This document shows, piece after piece, positions 7,412 to 16,516 of a stretch of DNA of 40,294 nucleotides. The position numbers and the translations under genes were made by a program. A model generated the notes under the pieces. That model had not been told where the DNA came from. It made no database searches and worked only from the letters and a program-made list of their open reading frames with translations. Each line of letters starts with the position of its first letter. Position 1 is the stretch's first letter. Source of the DNA: JBBAAP01 sp043808305 (lineage in GTDB: Bacteria > Planctomycetota > MHYJ01 > JACQXL01); the NCBI GenBank assembly GCA_043808305.1, contig JAZDFB010000051.1:1-40294 (forward strand). The letters are read 5' to 3'.

Positions 7412-7957
7412 ATGAATAGAACTGAAGCATTGGCGCTGGTGGAATCCAAGATAACGAATATCAATCTCAGGAAGCACATCCTGGCCGTGGAATGCGTGAT
7501 GAAATCCCTGGCCAGGGAACTTAAGCAGGACGAGGATAAATGGGCGATGGCCGGATTGCTGCACGACCTGGATTATGAAGAGACCAAGTCGGCTCCGGAG
7601 CGGCACGCCCTGGCCACGGCCGAGATGCTTAAAGACAAGGATTTGGGGGCGGATATCATCGATGCCATTTTGGCCCATGCCGATAAGAAACCGCGGGTTA
7701 CGCCGATGGAACAGGCCATATACTGCGCCGACCCGGCGACGGGTTTCCTGGTGGCTTGCGCCCTGATTCGGCCGGAGAAGAAACTGTCGGCCGTGGATGT
7801 GCCGTTTGCCCGGAGCCGGATGAAAGAGAAACGCTTTGCGGCCGGCGCTAACCGCGATGCCATGAACAGCTGCTCGGCGCTGGGGATGGATTTGGACAGG
7901 TTTTTGCAGATATCGCTGGATGCCATGAAGTCCATCAGCGCGGATTTGGGCCTGTAA
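7412..7957 (+). CDS. HD-domain hydrolase
   Basis: This 181-residue protein is a single HD domain. The metal-binding pattern is visible: H22 in RKHILAVECVM, H51-D52 in LLHDLDYEE, H65, H89 in ILAHADKK and D107 in YCADPATGF. Members of this compact family are metal-dependent phosphohydrolases, often annotated HDIG or HDOD-like; the substrate is unknown. It begins two bases after the LPS-export gene stops, so it is probably cotranscribed, although the functions are not obviously linked. No ribosome-binding site is clear, so coupling is likely. Confidence 0.85.
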   Translation: MNRTEALALVESKITNINLRKHILAVECVMKSLARELKQDEDKWAMAGLLHDLDYEETKSAPERHALATAEMLKDKDLGADIIDAILAHADKKPRVTPMEQAIYCADPATGFLVACALIRPEKKLSAVDVPFARSRMKEKRFAAGANRDAMNSCSALGMDLDRFLQISLDAMKSISADLGL

Positions 7958-8026
7958 GACACCTGTTACCCGGATTAGTTCTTGTCCTGAGAGCCCCAAA
8001 GAGGAACTGCTGCACAATAATATATT

Positions 8027-10564
8027 GTGGATACATTGACTCCGCCTAAGCCGCTATACTGGGTTGCCGTTGCATTCATCAGCGGCATCTTTACCGCTTC
8101 TTATTTGCCTCAACTATCATCTTTCCTGACCCTGTCGGTCTTGGGATTCCTGGGCGCCTTGGCATTAATCCTGTATCTGGCAAAACGCGGCAGATTCGCG
8201 CGCACGGTGATTCTGCTTGCAATGTGCTTTTTGGGCGGCATCTTCCGGCTGGATTCAGCGCAGTCTTTGCCGGCTGACCACATAGCGCGCCTGTTCCCCG
8301 GGGATATGCAGGTATCTGCCGAAGGCATTGTTATAGAAGAACCGGTTATTTACCAGCCCAGGCCCAATCCTATTGACGAGAACCCGCGGCCGGATAAACC
8401 GTATGGGAATTTCGTGCTGGATATCAGGTTAATTGCTTGCGATGGCATTACTTCAACAGCACGCGGCCTGGTTCGCGTGAACTTCACCGGACCTGCCGGG
8501 AATATCCGGTACGGCGACCGGGTCAGCCTGGACGGGCTGATGTATGCTCCGGCCGGCCCGACTAATCCCGGAGAGTTCGATTACCGGCAATATCTCTTTC
8601 GTCAGGGCGTATACCTGATTATAAAGTGCAATAATACCGCCAAAATCAAGGTTTTGGCGCCGGGTCAGGGCAGCGCCGTTTTCAGCATGGTATACGGCAT
8701 CCGGCGGGCTGTTTCCGGCAAGATAGACCGGATGTTTTCGGCCCGGCGCGTGCCGTTCTTTGATGAGCAATCCCTGGCAAACACCGCTTCGTTGATAAAA
8801 ACCCTGTTGCTGGGCGACCGGTCGTCTTTTCCGCAGGATATCCAGGACAAGTTTATGAGGACGGGGACTATACATTATCTCTCGGTAAGCGGGGCGCACC
8901 TGGCCATAGTCGTGGCTATATGCTTTATGGTATGCTGGTGGGTCGGAATCACCGGCCGGGCGCGGATAGTTGTTACTTTGATTGCCGCGGTCGGCTATAC
9001 TGCTGTAACCGGTTTATATACGCCGATTGTCCGGTCGCTGGTAATGGTATTCTGTTTTTTGGGAACCGATATCTTTAACCGCAAGGCTAACAGTTTGAAC
9101 AGCTTGTCCCTGGCCGCGCTGATAATCGCTCTGTATAATCCGTTCGAGGTATTCAATATCGGCGCGCAGCTGTCGTTTATATCGGTATTGTTCCTGATTA
9201 TTCTGTCTCCGCATGTGTACAGGATTATCAAGGGCAAACCGGCGCCCGAAGAAACGTTAGCCCGCATATTGCCTCAAACTCTTTGGGACAGGATAAGGCG
9301 GAATGTTAAGGATTACCTGATAGGCTCGGTGGCAGTGTCGGTATCGGTCTGGGGCGGGCTGATGATATTGACGCTGCGCTATTTCAATATAATCACGCCG
9401 TCGGCGATACTGGCCAATATCGCGCTGTCGTGCCTGATATTCGTGCTGATGCTGCTGGGATTCGCAACCCTGCCGTTCATCCTGATTGGCGAGATAGTGG
9501 TGGTGCTGGTAACGCATTCGCTGTGCTGGCTGATAAACGGCCTGGTAGATTTGATAGCGCGGATACCGCTGGCATATATTTACCTGCCGGATATGCCGGA
9601 CTGGTTCGCAGGAGTATTTTACGGGCTGCTGTTTGCCAGTTTGCTCCTGGTCGGAAGGAGCTGGATTATCAGGTATTTGGCCTTAGGTGCAAGGGTGACT
9701 ATGATTATGATGACGGGGTTAGCTGTTGCCTGGGTAGTCTGGACGGGCATAGCCGGGCGGTCGCCGTTATATCAGGCGCCGGATTCGGCGACGATTACCA
9801 TGCTTGATGTCAGGCAGGGCTCGGCAATGGTCCTGGAAACGCCGGACGGGCAGGTGACATTATTGGATGCTGGCACTATCGGGAACAAGGACGTCGGTAG
9901 GAGTATCATTGCGCCGTATCTCTGGCAGCGGGGCATAAACCGGATTGATAATCTGATACTGTCGCACCCGCACCCGGACCATATTAACGGCGTCCCGTCG
10001 CTGAACGACAGATTCCATATCAGAGAAGTAGCCGTAAGCAAATATTTTACTGAAGATGATGCCGGCAAGCGGCTGTTAAATATGCTGAATCGGCCGTTGA
10101 GGATAATCCATATGGGTGATGTCATATCGATTGGGAATAATTTCAGGGCCGAGGCGCTGGGACCGCCGGATGATATGCCGTATCATAAGACTTATTTGAA
10201 TGACGCCTCGCTGGTATTGAAACTGAGCAACGGCGTGCTTTTATGCAACGACGTTGAGAAGAAAGGCATAAAACTGCTTATGAACAACCCGTTGAGCCTG
10301 ACGGGCATAACGGTTATGCAATTACCGCATCACGGGTTCGCCAGCGGTTTTTCGCCTGAGTTTATAAATACTGTCAAGCCGCACTATGCCATGCTGAACT
10401 GCGACGGCAAACGCCTGGCCGGCGGGTTGCTGGAATTTTGCAGGGACAGCGGCATCATGGTATTATCGAGTTATGAATACGGCGCGCTGACTTTGTCTTT
10501 GAGCCGAGCCGGGTTAAGGATCCAGGGTTATTGCAATGATACCGCAAACAGCGCCGATTGGTAA
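8027..10564 (+). CDS. comEC: ComEC/Rec2 DNA-uptake channel protein
   Basis: The 845-residue membrane protein has the full ComEC layout: N-terminal helices (about 8-70), a soluble DUF4131 OB-like domain (about 80-215), the polytopic competence domain with HYLSVSGAHLAIVVAICF, and a C-terminal metallo-beta-lactamase domain (about 595-845) with MLDVRQGSAMVLETPDGQ, LSHPHPDHINGV near residue 645 and LPHHGF. ComEC passes single-stranded DNA across the inner membrane during natural transformation. The start is a GTG with a poor upstream site, so the N-terminus could shift slightly. A pilT-like gene lies next on the same strand, fitting a pilus/DNA-uptake context. Confidence 0.93.
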   Translation: MDTLTPPKPLYWVAVAFISGIFTASYLPQLSSFLTLSVLGFLGALALILYLAKRGRFARTVILLAMCFLGGIFRLDSAQSLPADHIARLFPGDMQVSAEGIVIEEPVIYQPRPNPIDENPRPDKPYGNFVLDIRLIACDGITSTARGLVRVNFTGPAGNIRYGDRVSLDGLMYAPAGPTNPGEFDYRQYLFRQGVYLIIKCNNTAKIKVLAPGQGSAVFSMVYGIRRAVSGKIDRMFSARRVPFFDEQSLANTASLIKTLLLGDRSSFPQDIQDKFMRTGTIHYLSVSGAHLAIVVAICFMVCWWVGITGRARIVVTLIAAVGYTAVTGLYTPIVRSLVMVFCFLGTDIFNRKANSLNSLSLAALIIALYNPFEVFNIGAQLSFISVLFLIILSPHVYRIIKGKPAPEETLARILPQTLWDRIRRNVKDYLIGSVAVSVSVWGGLMILTLRYFNIITPSAILANIALSCLIFVLMLLGFATLPFILIGEIVVVLVTHSLCWLINGLVDLIARIPLAYIYLPDMPDWFAGVFYGLLFASLLLVGRSWIIRYLALGARVTMIMMTGLAVAWVVWTGIAGRSPLYQAPDSATITMLDVRQGSAMVLETPDGQVTLLDAGTIGNKDVGRSIIAPYLWQRGINRIDNLILSHPHPDHINGVPSLNDRFHIREVAVSKYFTEDDAGKRLLNMLNRPLRIIHMGDVISIGNNFRAEALGPPDDMPYHKTYLNDASLVLKLSNGVLLCNDVEKKGIKLLMNNPLSLTGITVMQLPHHGFASGFSPEFINTVKPHYAMLNCDGKRLAGGLLEFCRDSGIMVLSSYEYGALTLSLSRAGLRIQGYCNDTANSADW

Positions 10565-10577
10565 TTAATAATTTCTC

Positions 10578-10604
10578 TTGACCGCTTATGTTTAATGCGA
10601 TAAT
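10578..10604 (+). promoter_or_regulatory. Candidate promoter before pilT
   Basis: TTGACC (10578-10583) is followed by GATAAT (10599-10604) at 15 bp, or by TAATCT (10601-10606) at 17 bp. It sits in an AT-rich 84-bp gap and would leave a leader of about 40 nt ahead of the strong GGAGG site of pilT. Confidence 0.4.
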
Positions 10605-10648
10605 CTATTAAAAGAAATAATGTAACTAACTATTTGATGGAGGAAAAT

Positions 10649-11764
10649 ATGGAAGCGATTTTTGACAGCAAAACTCTATTTGCGACGATGGTATCGAACA
10701 AGGCGTCCGATATGTTTATCAAACAGGATAGCCTGCCGACCATGAAAGTCAGCGGAGCTATCCAGAACTTGGGCAATCAAAAGGTGACTGCGGAAATAGT
10801 AAAAAAGATTTATGAGGAAATAACTTCTCCCGAACAACGGCAATCATTTGAACAGCACAACGAGCTTGACACTGCTTACGAGGTTTTTGGCGTCGGCCGT
10901 TTCCGCGCCAATCTCTTCAAGCAACGCGGCAAGATTGCCATGGTTTTCCGTTATGTCCAGTCAAACATTCCGACCTTGGAAAAGCTTAAGATGCCGGTAG
11001 CGCAGATGCAGAAGCTGATTCTTTCGCCCAGAGGCCTGATACTGGTTACCGGGACGGCCGGCAGCGGCAAATCCACGACTATCGCCAGCATGCTTAGTTA
11101 TGTGAATAAAACCGTTGCCAAGCATATCATTACCATCGAGGATCCGATAGAATATCTTTTCATTGAGGATAAGGCGATATTCGACCAGCGCGAAGCCGGT
11201 ATAGATACTGACAGTTTTGCTATAGCGCTGAAGTATTGCCTGCGCCAGGCGCCGGATATTATTATGATAGGCGAAATGCGTGACAAGGAGACGATGGATG
11301 CGGCTATCGGCGCGGCCGAGACCGGCCATTTGGTCATCAGCACGCTCCATAGCATGAACGCATATCAGACCGTGGAAAGGATACTTAACTTTTATCCGCC
11401 TCATGAGCATGCGTTCTTAAGACAACAAATGTCCCAGCTTTTAATAGGTTGTGTTTCGCAGCGGCTTCTGCCCAGGATAGACGGCCAGGGCGTAGTGCCG
11501 GCGGTTGAGTTGATGATGTCCACGCCGACTGTTAAGGAATTATTGATTGACGGCAAGACCAAGGAATTATATAAAGCCATATATGAGGGCGCTAAATATT
11601 ATGGGACGCAAACATTCAACCAATCGCTTAAGTTGCTTTACCAGGAGAGTTTAATAAGCCTGGAAAATGCGCTGGCGGCCGCTGATAATCCCGATGAGCT
11701 CAAGCTGGAAATCCGCGGTATAGTTAAGGGGTCGCAGACCAGTGATTTTAATTTTAAAATATGA
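10649..11764 (+). CDS. pilT: PilT/PilU-type retraction ATPase
   Basis: The ATG at 10649 has GGAGG five bases upstream, giving 371 residues. An N-terminal PAS-like domain is followed by the secretion-ATPase core: Walker A GTAGSGKSTT, Asp box ITIEDPIEYLF, Walker B IIMIGEMRD and the His box TGHLVISTLHS. This hexameric motor drives type IV pilus retraction, used for twitching and DNA uptake. The C-terminal AIRNLIRE-type motif of classical PilT is not evident, so it may be PilU-like. No other pilus gene is present here. The last four bases overlap coaX (ATGA), indicating cotranscription. Confidence 0.92.
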   Translation: MEAIFDSKTLFATMVSNKASDMFIKQDSLPTMKVSGAIQNLGNQKVTAEIVKKIYEEITSPEQRQSFEQHNELDTAYEVFGVGRFRANLFKQRGKIAMVFRYVQSNIPTLEKLKMPVAQMQKLILSPRGLILVTGTAGSGKSTTIASMLSYVNKTVAKHIITIEDPIEYLFIEDKAIFDQREAGIDTDSFAIALKYCLRQAPDIIMIGEMRDKETMDAAIGAAETGHLVISTLHSMNAYQTVERILNFYPPHEHAFLRQQMSQLLIGCVSQRLLPRIDGQGVVPAVELMMSTPTVKELLIDGKTKELYKAIYEGAKYYGTQTFNQSLKLLYQESLISLENALAAADNPDELKLEIRGIVKGSQTSDFNFKI

Positions 11765-12636
11765 TCCTGGCCATTGATATCGGGAATTCCCGAGTTCATT
11801 TTGGATGCTTTAATAAAACGGGGGTATTGGTTGCCTCAGAAACGATATCCCACGATGACTTAAAACTTGCCGCCGGGCGCAGTTCGGCGGTAAAGCGTTT
11901 ATCTTCATTGCACAAATATAGTATAAGCACGATTGTCCTTGCCTCAACCTGCCCGAAGATGAACCGTTTAATTATTAAATTGGTTGAGAACATCTTTGGC
12001 ATAAAAGTGCTTGAAATAGGGAAAGATATCAGTGTGCCGATAGCCAACCGGACTGACAATCCCTCTAAGATAGGGCAGGACAGGCTTCTTAACGCATTAG
12101 CCGCATATAGAAGGACAAAGACTCAAACCATAGTAATTGATGCCGGAACCGCCGTTACAATCGATGTTGTTTCTGCTAAAGGCGGATTTAGCGGAGGAAT
12201 AATCGCACCGGGCATGAGAGTTATGGCGCAGGCATTGCATCAGCGCTGCGAGATGCTGCCTTTGATAAAGGCGAGTATGGTCGGCTGTCCATCGGCTGTT
12301 AACGACAAAGGAGTGTTACAGCCGCGGATACCCAGCAGTAATTCACTAACGTTCAAACTGCTGGAGTATAATTCGTTGCACTCAAACAGCCGAACCATAA
12401 TCGGGAAAGACACCGAGTCGGCAATGGCTTCAGGCATATTTTTTAGCGTGGTGGGGTTAATCAATGAAGCTGTAACCCGGATATCAAGGCCTTTGAAATC
12501 CAAACCTAAAATCCTGATTACCGGAGGAAATGCGGGTATCCTGAGGCCGTACATCGCGAGCAATTGCAAGCAAATAACACATCTTACGCTTGAAGGGATA
12601 TATTTAGTGGCTGCCGGCCGCCAAATTACAGCATAA
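11761..12636 (+). CDS. coaX: Type III pantothenate kinase with an internal insertion
   Basis: CoaX phosphorylates pantothenate, the first step of coenzyme A synthesis. The diagnostic elements are all present: AIDIGNSRVHFG at the N-terminus, the GQDRLLNALAAY motif, IDAGTAVTIDVV and a Gly-rich GGIIAPGMRVM. At 291 residues it is longer than most family members (about 255). The extra residues (about 180-215) lie between the KASMVG region and the IGKDTESAMASGI motif. The DNA of that insertion contains a hairpin and loop words resembling the intergenic hairpin arrays, so it may be a palindromic element captured in frame. A CoA kinase fits the CoA-thioester genes downstream. Confidence 0.92.
   Translation: MILAIDIGNSRVHFGCFNKTGVLVASETISHDDLKLAAGRSSAVKRLSSLHKYSISTIVLASTCPKMNRLIIKLVENIFGIKVLEIGKDISVPIANRTDNPSKIGQDRLLNALAAYRRTKTQTIVIDAGTAVTIDVVSAKGGFSGGIIAPGMRVMAQALHQRCEMLPLIKASMVGCPSAVNDKGVLQPRIPSSNSLTFKLLEYNSLHSNSRTIIGKDTESAMASGIFFSVVGLINEAVTRISRPLKSKPKILITGGNAGILRPYIASNCKQITHLTLEGIYLVAAGRQITA
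12332..12385. repeat. Hairpin-array-like element inside coaX
   Basis: CCAGCAGT (12332-12339) pairs perfectly with ACTGCTGG (12357-12364) around a 17-nt loop AATTCACTAACGTTCAA. Thirty bases after that loop begins, AATTCGTTGCACTCAA (12370-12385) matches the intergenic word AACTCGTTGCACTCGA (4020-4035) at 14 of 16 positions. The geometry (8-bp stem, 15-17-nt loop) and the loop consensus match the arrays at 1045-1152 and 3945-4145. Confidence 0.65.
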
Positions 12637-12702
12637 GCTCGGTTTGATGAGTCGTATCAATTTTATTGACAATTTCAAATATTACAATACGCTGAATGGT
12701 CT

Positions 12703-13848
12703 ATGTTTAGCCTGACCGAAGAACAACGGCTTGTCCGGGATACATCGCGGGATTTTGCCCGGAATGAGCTGGCTAAGGCGGCCAAAGGCATTGACCGAGA
12801 CGAGAAGATACCTGAAGAAATCATAAAGAAATTAGGCGAAATAGGGCTCTGGGGTGTTTTAGTGCCTGAACAATACGATGGCGCCGGCCTGCAACTTCTA
12901 TCCCTGGTACTGGCACTTGAGGAAATCAGCCAAATCTGCGCGTCTACTTCGGTAACCCTTTCCGTTCATAATTCACTTGTATGTAACGCCCTTATTAAAT
13001 ATGGTACCGAGGCGCAAAAAAGGAAATACCTGCCGGGCCTGGCTAGTGGCAAGATTATCGGGGCGTATGCTTTAACAGAGCCTAATGCCGGCAGTGATGC
13101 TGCGTCTCTTCAAACCACGGCAGTCAGGAGAGGCAATGAATATATACTTAATGGGACTAAAGTATTTTTGACCAGCGGACCAATAGCCGGCCTGATTGTT
13201 GCGTTTGCCAGAACTAATTCAAATGTGCCAAAAAGCAAAGGCATTTCAGCATTTCTGGTCGATCATGATTTGCCCGGATTGAAACGCGGGCTGAAGGAAG
13301 AAAAAATGGGCATACGCGGAGCAATTGCTTGCGAGCTGGTTTTCGAGGATACGCCGGTGCCATTAGAGAATATGTTGGATAAAGAAAGCAGCGGGTTCGA
13401 TGTTGCCATGGGGTTGCTCAACAGCGGACGGATTGGTATTGCGGCCCAATGCGTGGGAATTGCCCAGGCGTGCCTAGATGAATCGTTGAAATATTGCCAG
13501 GAAAGAGTGCAATTCAATAAGAGAATTTCTGAATTTGAAGCTATCAGGTGGAAACTGTCCGAGATGGCAACCGATATAGAAGCCGCCAGATTGCTGACAT
13601 ACCAAGCGGCTATTCTGCGTGACAGCGGATTACCTCACACAAAACAGGCATCAATGGCAAAATTATTTGCATCTACTATGTGTAATAAAGCCGCCAAAGA
13701 AGCGATTCAGATACATGGCGGGTGGGGCTATATCAAAGACTTTTCTGTTGAGCGTCATTTCCGTGATGCCAAGGTTACTGAAATATACGAAGGAACTTCC
13801 GAGATACAAAAACTGGTTATCAGCCGTGAATTATTAAATAATAAATGA
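12703..13848 (+). CDS. Short-chain acyl-CoA dehydrogenase
   Basis: The 381-residue flavoprotein follows the standard acyl-CoA dehydrogenase plan: helical N-domain, beta-domain with the FAD/substrate motif YALTEPNAGSDAAS, and helical C-domain ending IQIHGGWGYIKDFSVERHFR and EIYEGTSEIQ. The Glu in IYEGTSEIQ sits where the catalytic base of butyryl-/short-chain enzymes is found. It would oxidise butyryl-CoA (or another short acyl-CoA) to the 2-enoyl-CoA, passing electrons to an ETF not encoded here. It overlaps meaB by four bases (ATGA), tying it to the mutase genes and supporting a butyryl-CoA role. Confidence 0.93.
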   Translation: MFSLTEEQRLVRDTSRDFARNELAKAAKGIDRDEKIPEEIIKKLGEIGLWGVLVPEQYDGAGLQLLSLVLALEEISQICASTSVTLSVHNSLVCNALIKYGTEAQKRKYLPGLASGKIIGAYALTEPNAGSDAASLQTTAVRRGNEYILNGTKVFLTSGPIAGLIVAFARTNSNVPKSKGISAFLVDHDLPGLKRGLKEEKMGIRGAIACELVFEDTPVPLENMLDKESSGFDVAMGLLNSGRIGIAAQCVGIAQACLDESLKYCQERVQFNKRISEFEAIRWKLSEMATDIEAARLLTYQAAILRDSGLPHTKQASMAKLFASTMCNKAAKEAIQIHGGWGYIKDFSVERHFRDAKVTEIYEGTSEIQKLVISRELLNNK

Positions 13849-14789
13849 GTAAATTAATCGCTAAAATCCTTAAAGGTGATAAATTGGCAGTCAGCCAAGC
13901 AATTTCCCAGGTAGAAAATAACGATTCCGGCGTTTTAGACCTGTTAAAATCCATTCACTCCAGTATTAAATGCAGGTCTTACCGTATTGGGGTGACTGGG
14001 CCTCCGGGAGTCGGCAAGAGCACTCTGGTAAATGAAATTACCGTAGCTTTGCGCCAAGATAATAAAACTGTCGGTATCGTGGCGGTTGATCCGACCAGTA
14101 TTTTCAGCGGGGGCGCAATCCTGGGCGACCGCATCAGGATGCAACGTTTGGGCATTGATAATGGAGTATTTATCAGGAGCATGGCTACCCGCGGTTACCT
14201 GGGTGGCATTTGTCGCACTACTTCGGAAGTAACTGATATTCTCGAGGCAAGCGGCAAGGATTACATTATCGTTGAAACAGTCGGCGTAGGGCAGTCTGAG
14301 ATAGAAATATTTAAAATGGTTGATCTAACCTTGGTCGTTTTTTCGCCTGAGTCAGGAGATTCGATACAGGCTATGAAAGCTGGCTTGATGGAAATTGCTG
14401 ATATTATTGTAGTCAATAAAGCCGATCGACCGGGAGTTGATGCATTTGTCACGAATCTCAATAACACATTGGATATTAGCACTAAAAATAAGATACCTGT
14501 ATTAACGACGCAGGCAAGTCAATCTATTGGGATAAAGGAATTGGTTGATAAGTTAAATTCGTATCTTAAATATATGGAAAAGACCGGTCTATTAGAGCAA
14601 CGGAGATTACAAATATTAAGATATCGCATAAGATCTTTAATTACTAATGGATTAGAAGACAAAATACTCAATCATCCAAAGATTAACGCGATATTTGACA
14701 AGGGGGTTAAGGATATTTATAATAACAAACAAACCGTATATGATTTATTGGACAAGATTTTAAAGACTGTTAAACTAAAATTCGGATAA
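13845..14789 (+). CDS. meaB: MeaB/ArgK-type G3E GTPase, mutase chaperone
   Basis: This 314-residue P-loop GTPase protects and reloads adenosylcobalamin-dependent acyl-CoA mutases. Visible motifs are Walker A GVTGPPGVGKST, the DPTSIFSGGAILGDRIRMQ switch segment, ETVGVGQSE and the base-specificity motif NKADRPG. N- and C-terminal helical extensions typical of MeaB (dimerisation arm) are present. It lies directly upstream of the mutase large subunit and overlaps the acyl-CoA dehydrogenase. Because the neighbouring mutase looks isobutyryl-specific, this is probably the isobutyryl-CoA mutase chaperone (MeaI-like) rather than a methylmalonyl-CoA one. Confidence 0.94.
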   Translation: MSKLIAKILKGDKLAVSQAISQVENNDSGVLDLLKSIHSSIKCRSYRIGVTGPPGVGKSTLVNEITVALRQDNKTVGIVAVDPTSIFSGGAILGDRIRMQRLGIDNGVFIRSMATRGYLGGICRTTSEVTDILEASGKDYIIVETVGVGQSEIEIFKMVDLTLVVFSPESGDSIQAMKAGLMEIADIIVVNKADRPGVDAFVTNLNNTLDISTKNKIPVLTTQASQSIGIKELVDKLNSYLKYMEKTGLLEQRRLQILRYRIRSLITNGLEDKILNHPKINAIFDKGVKDIYNNKQTVYDLLDKILKTVKLKFG

Positions 14790-14838
14790 TTATGCGTTGT
14801 GTAAGTAAAGCGCATTCTGACGTATCCGTATAAAAACT

Positions 14839-16395
14839 ATGACTAAAATTGTATATAGCCCTGCTGATATTGCCAATCTCAATTATGATCATGATCTGGG
14901 AGATCCCGGTAAATTCCCTTATACCAGAGGTGTTCATCCGGACATGTATTTAGGGCAGCTTTGGACAATGAGGCAGTTCTCCGGTTTCGGTACAGCTAAA
15001 GATACCAATAAACGCTATAAATTCTTACTTACCAAAGGGCAAACTGGACTTTCCGTAGCTTTTGATATGCCTACGATTATGGGTTATGATTCTGATCATA
15101 CCAGGGCCAAGGGCAAAGTCGGCCGTTGCGGCGTGGCTATTTCGTCATTGGCCGATATGGAAACACTTTTTAACGGTATCCCCCTGGATAAAATCTCAAC
15201 CTCAATGACCATTAATGCGCCGGCCGGAATTTTACTGGCGTTTTATATAGCCGTAGGAGAAAAGCAGGGGGTGCCGTCTGATAAACTTCGCGGCACCATT
15301 CAGAACGATCTTTTAAAGGAATATATCGCGCAGAAGTCATGGATATTCCCGCCCAAACCGTCAATGCGGATTATTACGGATATAATGACCTATTGCGCAA
15401 AACACGTGCCTAAATGGAATACCATATCTATCAGCGGTTACCATATCCGGGAAGCCGGTGCCACTGCCATACAAGAATTAGCATTTACGCTGGCAGATGG
15501 CTTCGCGTATGTCGAAGCCGGCATTGCGGCCGGTCTCGATGTTGACGTTTTTGCGCCGCGATTATCCCACTTTTTTAATTCTCATTTAAACTTCTTTGAG
15601 GAAATTGCTAAGTATCGCGCAGCCCGCAGAATTTGGGCCAGGCACATGAAGGGAAAATACAAGGCAAAGGACCCTCATTCATGGCTTTTAAGATTTCATA
15701 CTCAGACGGCCGGTTGCACGCTAACGGCTCAACAACCCGAAAATAATATAGTTAGAACAGCTTATCAGGGATTAAGCGCTGTGCTGGGTGGAACTCAAAG
15801 CCTGCATACAAATTCAATGGATGAAACTCTGGCATTACCCACAGAGAAATCCGTTACCATCGCTTTGCGCACCCAGCAAATAATTGCGTACGAAAGTGGT
15901 GTATCACAAGTAGTTGATCCGTTGGGCGGTTCATACTATATTGAATCATTAACAAATCAGATGGAGCAGGAATCCGAAAAGTATTTTGAACAGATTGAAA
16001 AAATGGGCGGTGTTATACCGGCCATTGAACAAGGATTTTTCCAAAAAGAAATAGCCAAATCCGCGTATCAATACCAACAGGAAATAGAATCTAAAAAACG
16101 TATAATTGTAGGCATAAATGACTTTGTGGAAAAGGAAGGCTTGCCGATTGAAGTTTTAAAGATTCGTCCCAAGGTCGAACGTGAACAGTATCAGCGTTTA
16201 ATGAGTTTGCGTAAATCTCGTAATAATAAAAAGGTTAAGAAATCTCTGGAAGCTATTCGGCAATCCACCAAAGATGGTTCTAATTTAATGCCCAGATTCC
16301 TTGAAGCAGCACGTAATTATGCGACGCTAGGCGAGATTATACATGTTCTACGTGAAGAATTTAAGGAATATAAGGAACCCCCAAATTACTGGTAA
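14839..16395 (+). CDS. icmA: B12-dependent acyl-CoA mutase large subunit, isobutyryl-type
   Basis: The 518-residue protein is the TIM-barrel catalytic subunit without a B12 domain. It shares the family core: TRGVHPDMY, GQTGLSVAFDMPTIMGYDSD, STSMTINAPAG, ISISGYHIREAGA with the catalytic His, and AVLGGTQSLHTNSMDE. Two substrate-recognition positions separate family members: methylmalonyl-CoA mutase has Tyr (RQYAGF) and Arg (VRNTYIF). Here they are Phe47 (MRQFSGF) and Gln165 (IAQKSWIF), the pair I know from isobutyryl-CoA mutase. The C-terminal VEREQ and ATLGEI segments also recall IcmA. The predicted reaction is isobutyryl-CoA to n-butyryl-CoA. The N-terminus is somewhat shorter than Streptomyces IcmA. 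Automated naming as methylmalonyl-CoA mutase would probably be wrong in substrate. Confidence 0.88.
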   Translation: MTKIVYSPADIANLNYDHDLGDPGKFPYTRGVHPDMYLGQLWTMRQFSGFGTAKDTNKRYKFLLTKGQTGLSVAFDMPTIMGYDSDHTRAKGKVGRCGVAISSLADMETLFNGIPLDKISTSMTINAPAGILLAFYIAVGEKQGVPSDKLRGTIQNDLLKEYIAQKSWIFPPKPSMRIITDIMTYCAKHVPKWNTISISGYHIREAGATAIQELAFTLADGFAYVEAGIAAGLDVDVFAPRLSHFFNSHLNFFEEIAKYRAARRIWARHMKGKYKAKDPHSWLLRFHTQTAGCTLTAQQPENNIVRTAYQGLSAVLGGTQSLHTNSMDETLALPTEKSVTIALRTQQIIAYESGVSQVVDPLGGSYYIESLTNQMEQESEKYFEQIEKMGGVIPAIEQGFFQKEIAKSAYQYQQEIESKKRIIVGINDFVEKEGLPIEVLKIRPKVEREQYQRLMSLRKSRNNKKVKKSLEAIRQSTKDGSNLMPRFLEAARNYATLGEIIHVLREEFKEYKEPPNYW

Positions 16396-16450
16396 TCGAC
16401 CTTGGAGATGTATTTAATACGTAAATCCAGCTGCCAAATAGCTCGTTTTC

Positions 16451-16479
16451 TTGACTTTAGGCTTAATTTCTTATATATA
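16451..16479 (+). promoter_or_regulatory. Candidate promoter before the mutase small subunit
   Basis: TTGACT (16451-16456) and TATATA (16474-16479) are 17 bp apart within the 121-bp gap between the two mutase subunit genes, leaving a leader of about 30 nt. It suggests the small subunit and the genes after it may have their own transcript. Confidence 0.45.
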
Positions 16480-16516
16480 GAAATGTTTTATAATTTCTTG
16501 TCAAATTAGATACTGT

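Noticed and set aside
6602..8017. Long minus-strand open frame (471 codons)
   Set aside because: It runs opposite to the LPS-export and HD-domain genes, has no family motifs and is typical antisense shadow coding in GC-rich codons.
12666..12688. TTGACA with TACAAT before the acyl-CoA dehydrogenase
   Set aside because: The spacer is 11 bp and no -10 sits at 16-18 bp.
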